A stretch of DNA of 64,000 bases from Thiothrix litoralis (GTDB lineage Bacteria; Pseudomonadota; Gammaproteobacteria; Thiotrichales; Thiotrichaceae), in the NCBI RefSeq assembly GCF_017901135.1, contig NZ_CP072801.1, positions 3,283,501 to 3,347,500 of the forward strand. Reading direction: 5' to 3'. The notes under the pieces are model-generated. The model did no database searches. It saw only the letters and a list, made by a program, of their open reading frames with translations, and was not told the origin of the DNA. Of this stretch, positions 63,894 through 64,000 are shown piece after piece. How positions within the stretch are numbered: the first letter of the stretch is position 1; each line of letters starts with the position of its first letter. Position numbers and translations under genes: made by a program.

Positions 63894-64000
63894 ATGAAAT
63901 ACAAAACACTTGCCGTTACTACGGGACTGTTGCTGGCGGCATCCCTTTCCTTGCAACCTGTCACTGTTCGGGCTGGCTCGTCTTATGGGCCGGTCAAAAA
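63894..64000 (+). CDS. Exported protein, partial, runs off the right edge
   Basis: ATG at 63894 opens a 35-codon frame that stays open to the end. It encodes a clear signal peptide (YKTLAVTTGLLLAASLSLQ with a likely cut after VRA) followed by GSSYGPVK. An AT-rich TATATAAAT box lies at 63853-63862 upstream. Nothing more can be said; 63659-63893 contains no gene. Confidence 0.6.
   Translation, partial: MKYKTLAVTTGLLLAASLSLQPVTVRAGSSYGPVK

Overview
The window is chromosomal DNA of a gammaproteobacterium. It carries the replication-origin neighbourhood in a gamma-type order (gyrB-recF-dnaN-dnaA on one strand; rpmH-rnpA-yidC-mnmE on the other). Protein sequences, the load of IS200/IS605-type elements and the conflict genes fit a filamentous sulfur bacterium of the Thiothrix group, but that placement is inference. 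No rRNA, tRNA or CRISPR array was seen.

Layout. 1-1952: a decayed IS607-type element beside a complete ISAs1-family insertion sequence with 10-bp target repeats, which rewrote the end of a methyltransferase gene. 1926-7868: methyltransferase, a coiled-coil membrane protein, an XRE-type regulator, YiaA-like and CreD membrane proteins and an L,D-transpeptidase. 7949-14178: a zinc-homeostasis block (Zur-type repressor, COG0523 GTPase, periplasmic Zn-binding ZrgA-like protein, ABC ATPase and permease, DUF3299 lipoprotein) with a YhcG-type nuclease gene lodged inside it. 14179-19140: VanZ-like protein, patatin phospholipase, exported repeat protein, a dead IS605-type element, and an intact lone tnpB element that cut off the end of a Roadblock/LC7 gene. 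19279-24159: a two-gene conflict cassette, an EACC1-like protein followed by a 1502-residue CHAT protease-STAND NTPase-TPR protein whose 15 TPR units are almost identical at DNA level. 24332-33352: speE, smg, dprA, a PP-loop enzyme, an asparaginase-domain protein, a cupin, glyQ-glyS and small genes.

33349-46879: the origin region. dnaA, dnaN, recF, gyrB, prlC, xthA and a small exported-protein gene run as one chain; the last four overlap by 4 bp each. The dnaA-dnaN gap has DnaA boxes and AT-rich DNA typical of oriC. Three parS-like sites lie in prlC and recF. On the other side are rpmH, rnpA, yidC (no yidD between them), mnmE and a ProQ/FinO-domain gene.

46889-57761: a defence island built on a type I restriction-modification system (hsdM, hsdS, hsdR) interleaved with an AbiF-type HEPN gene, a UPF0175/PIN-like pair, a second YhcG nuclease, a ribbon-helix-helix antitoxin-like gene and a duplicated hsdS 3' end. 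58140-60903: remains of a phage-like or satellite replication module (AlpA-like regulator, replication protein, small membrane protein, HicAB), bracketed by a 41-bp direct repeat and followed by an internally deleted copy of the replication gene. 60994-64000: HipBA with a coupled cupin gene, lexA with two GAAC-N7-GAA type candidate operators, and the start of an exported protein.

The most unusual element is the EACC1-CHAT-STAND-TPR cassette at 19.3-24.2 kb. Its TPR array is homogenised to complete nucleotide identity outside a few codons, as expected for a copy-number-variable sensor, and the cassette is bracketed by IS605-type end remnants.
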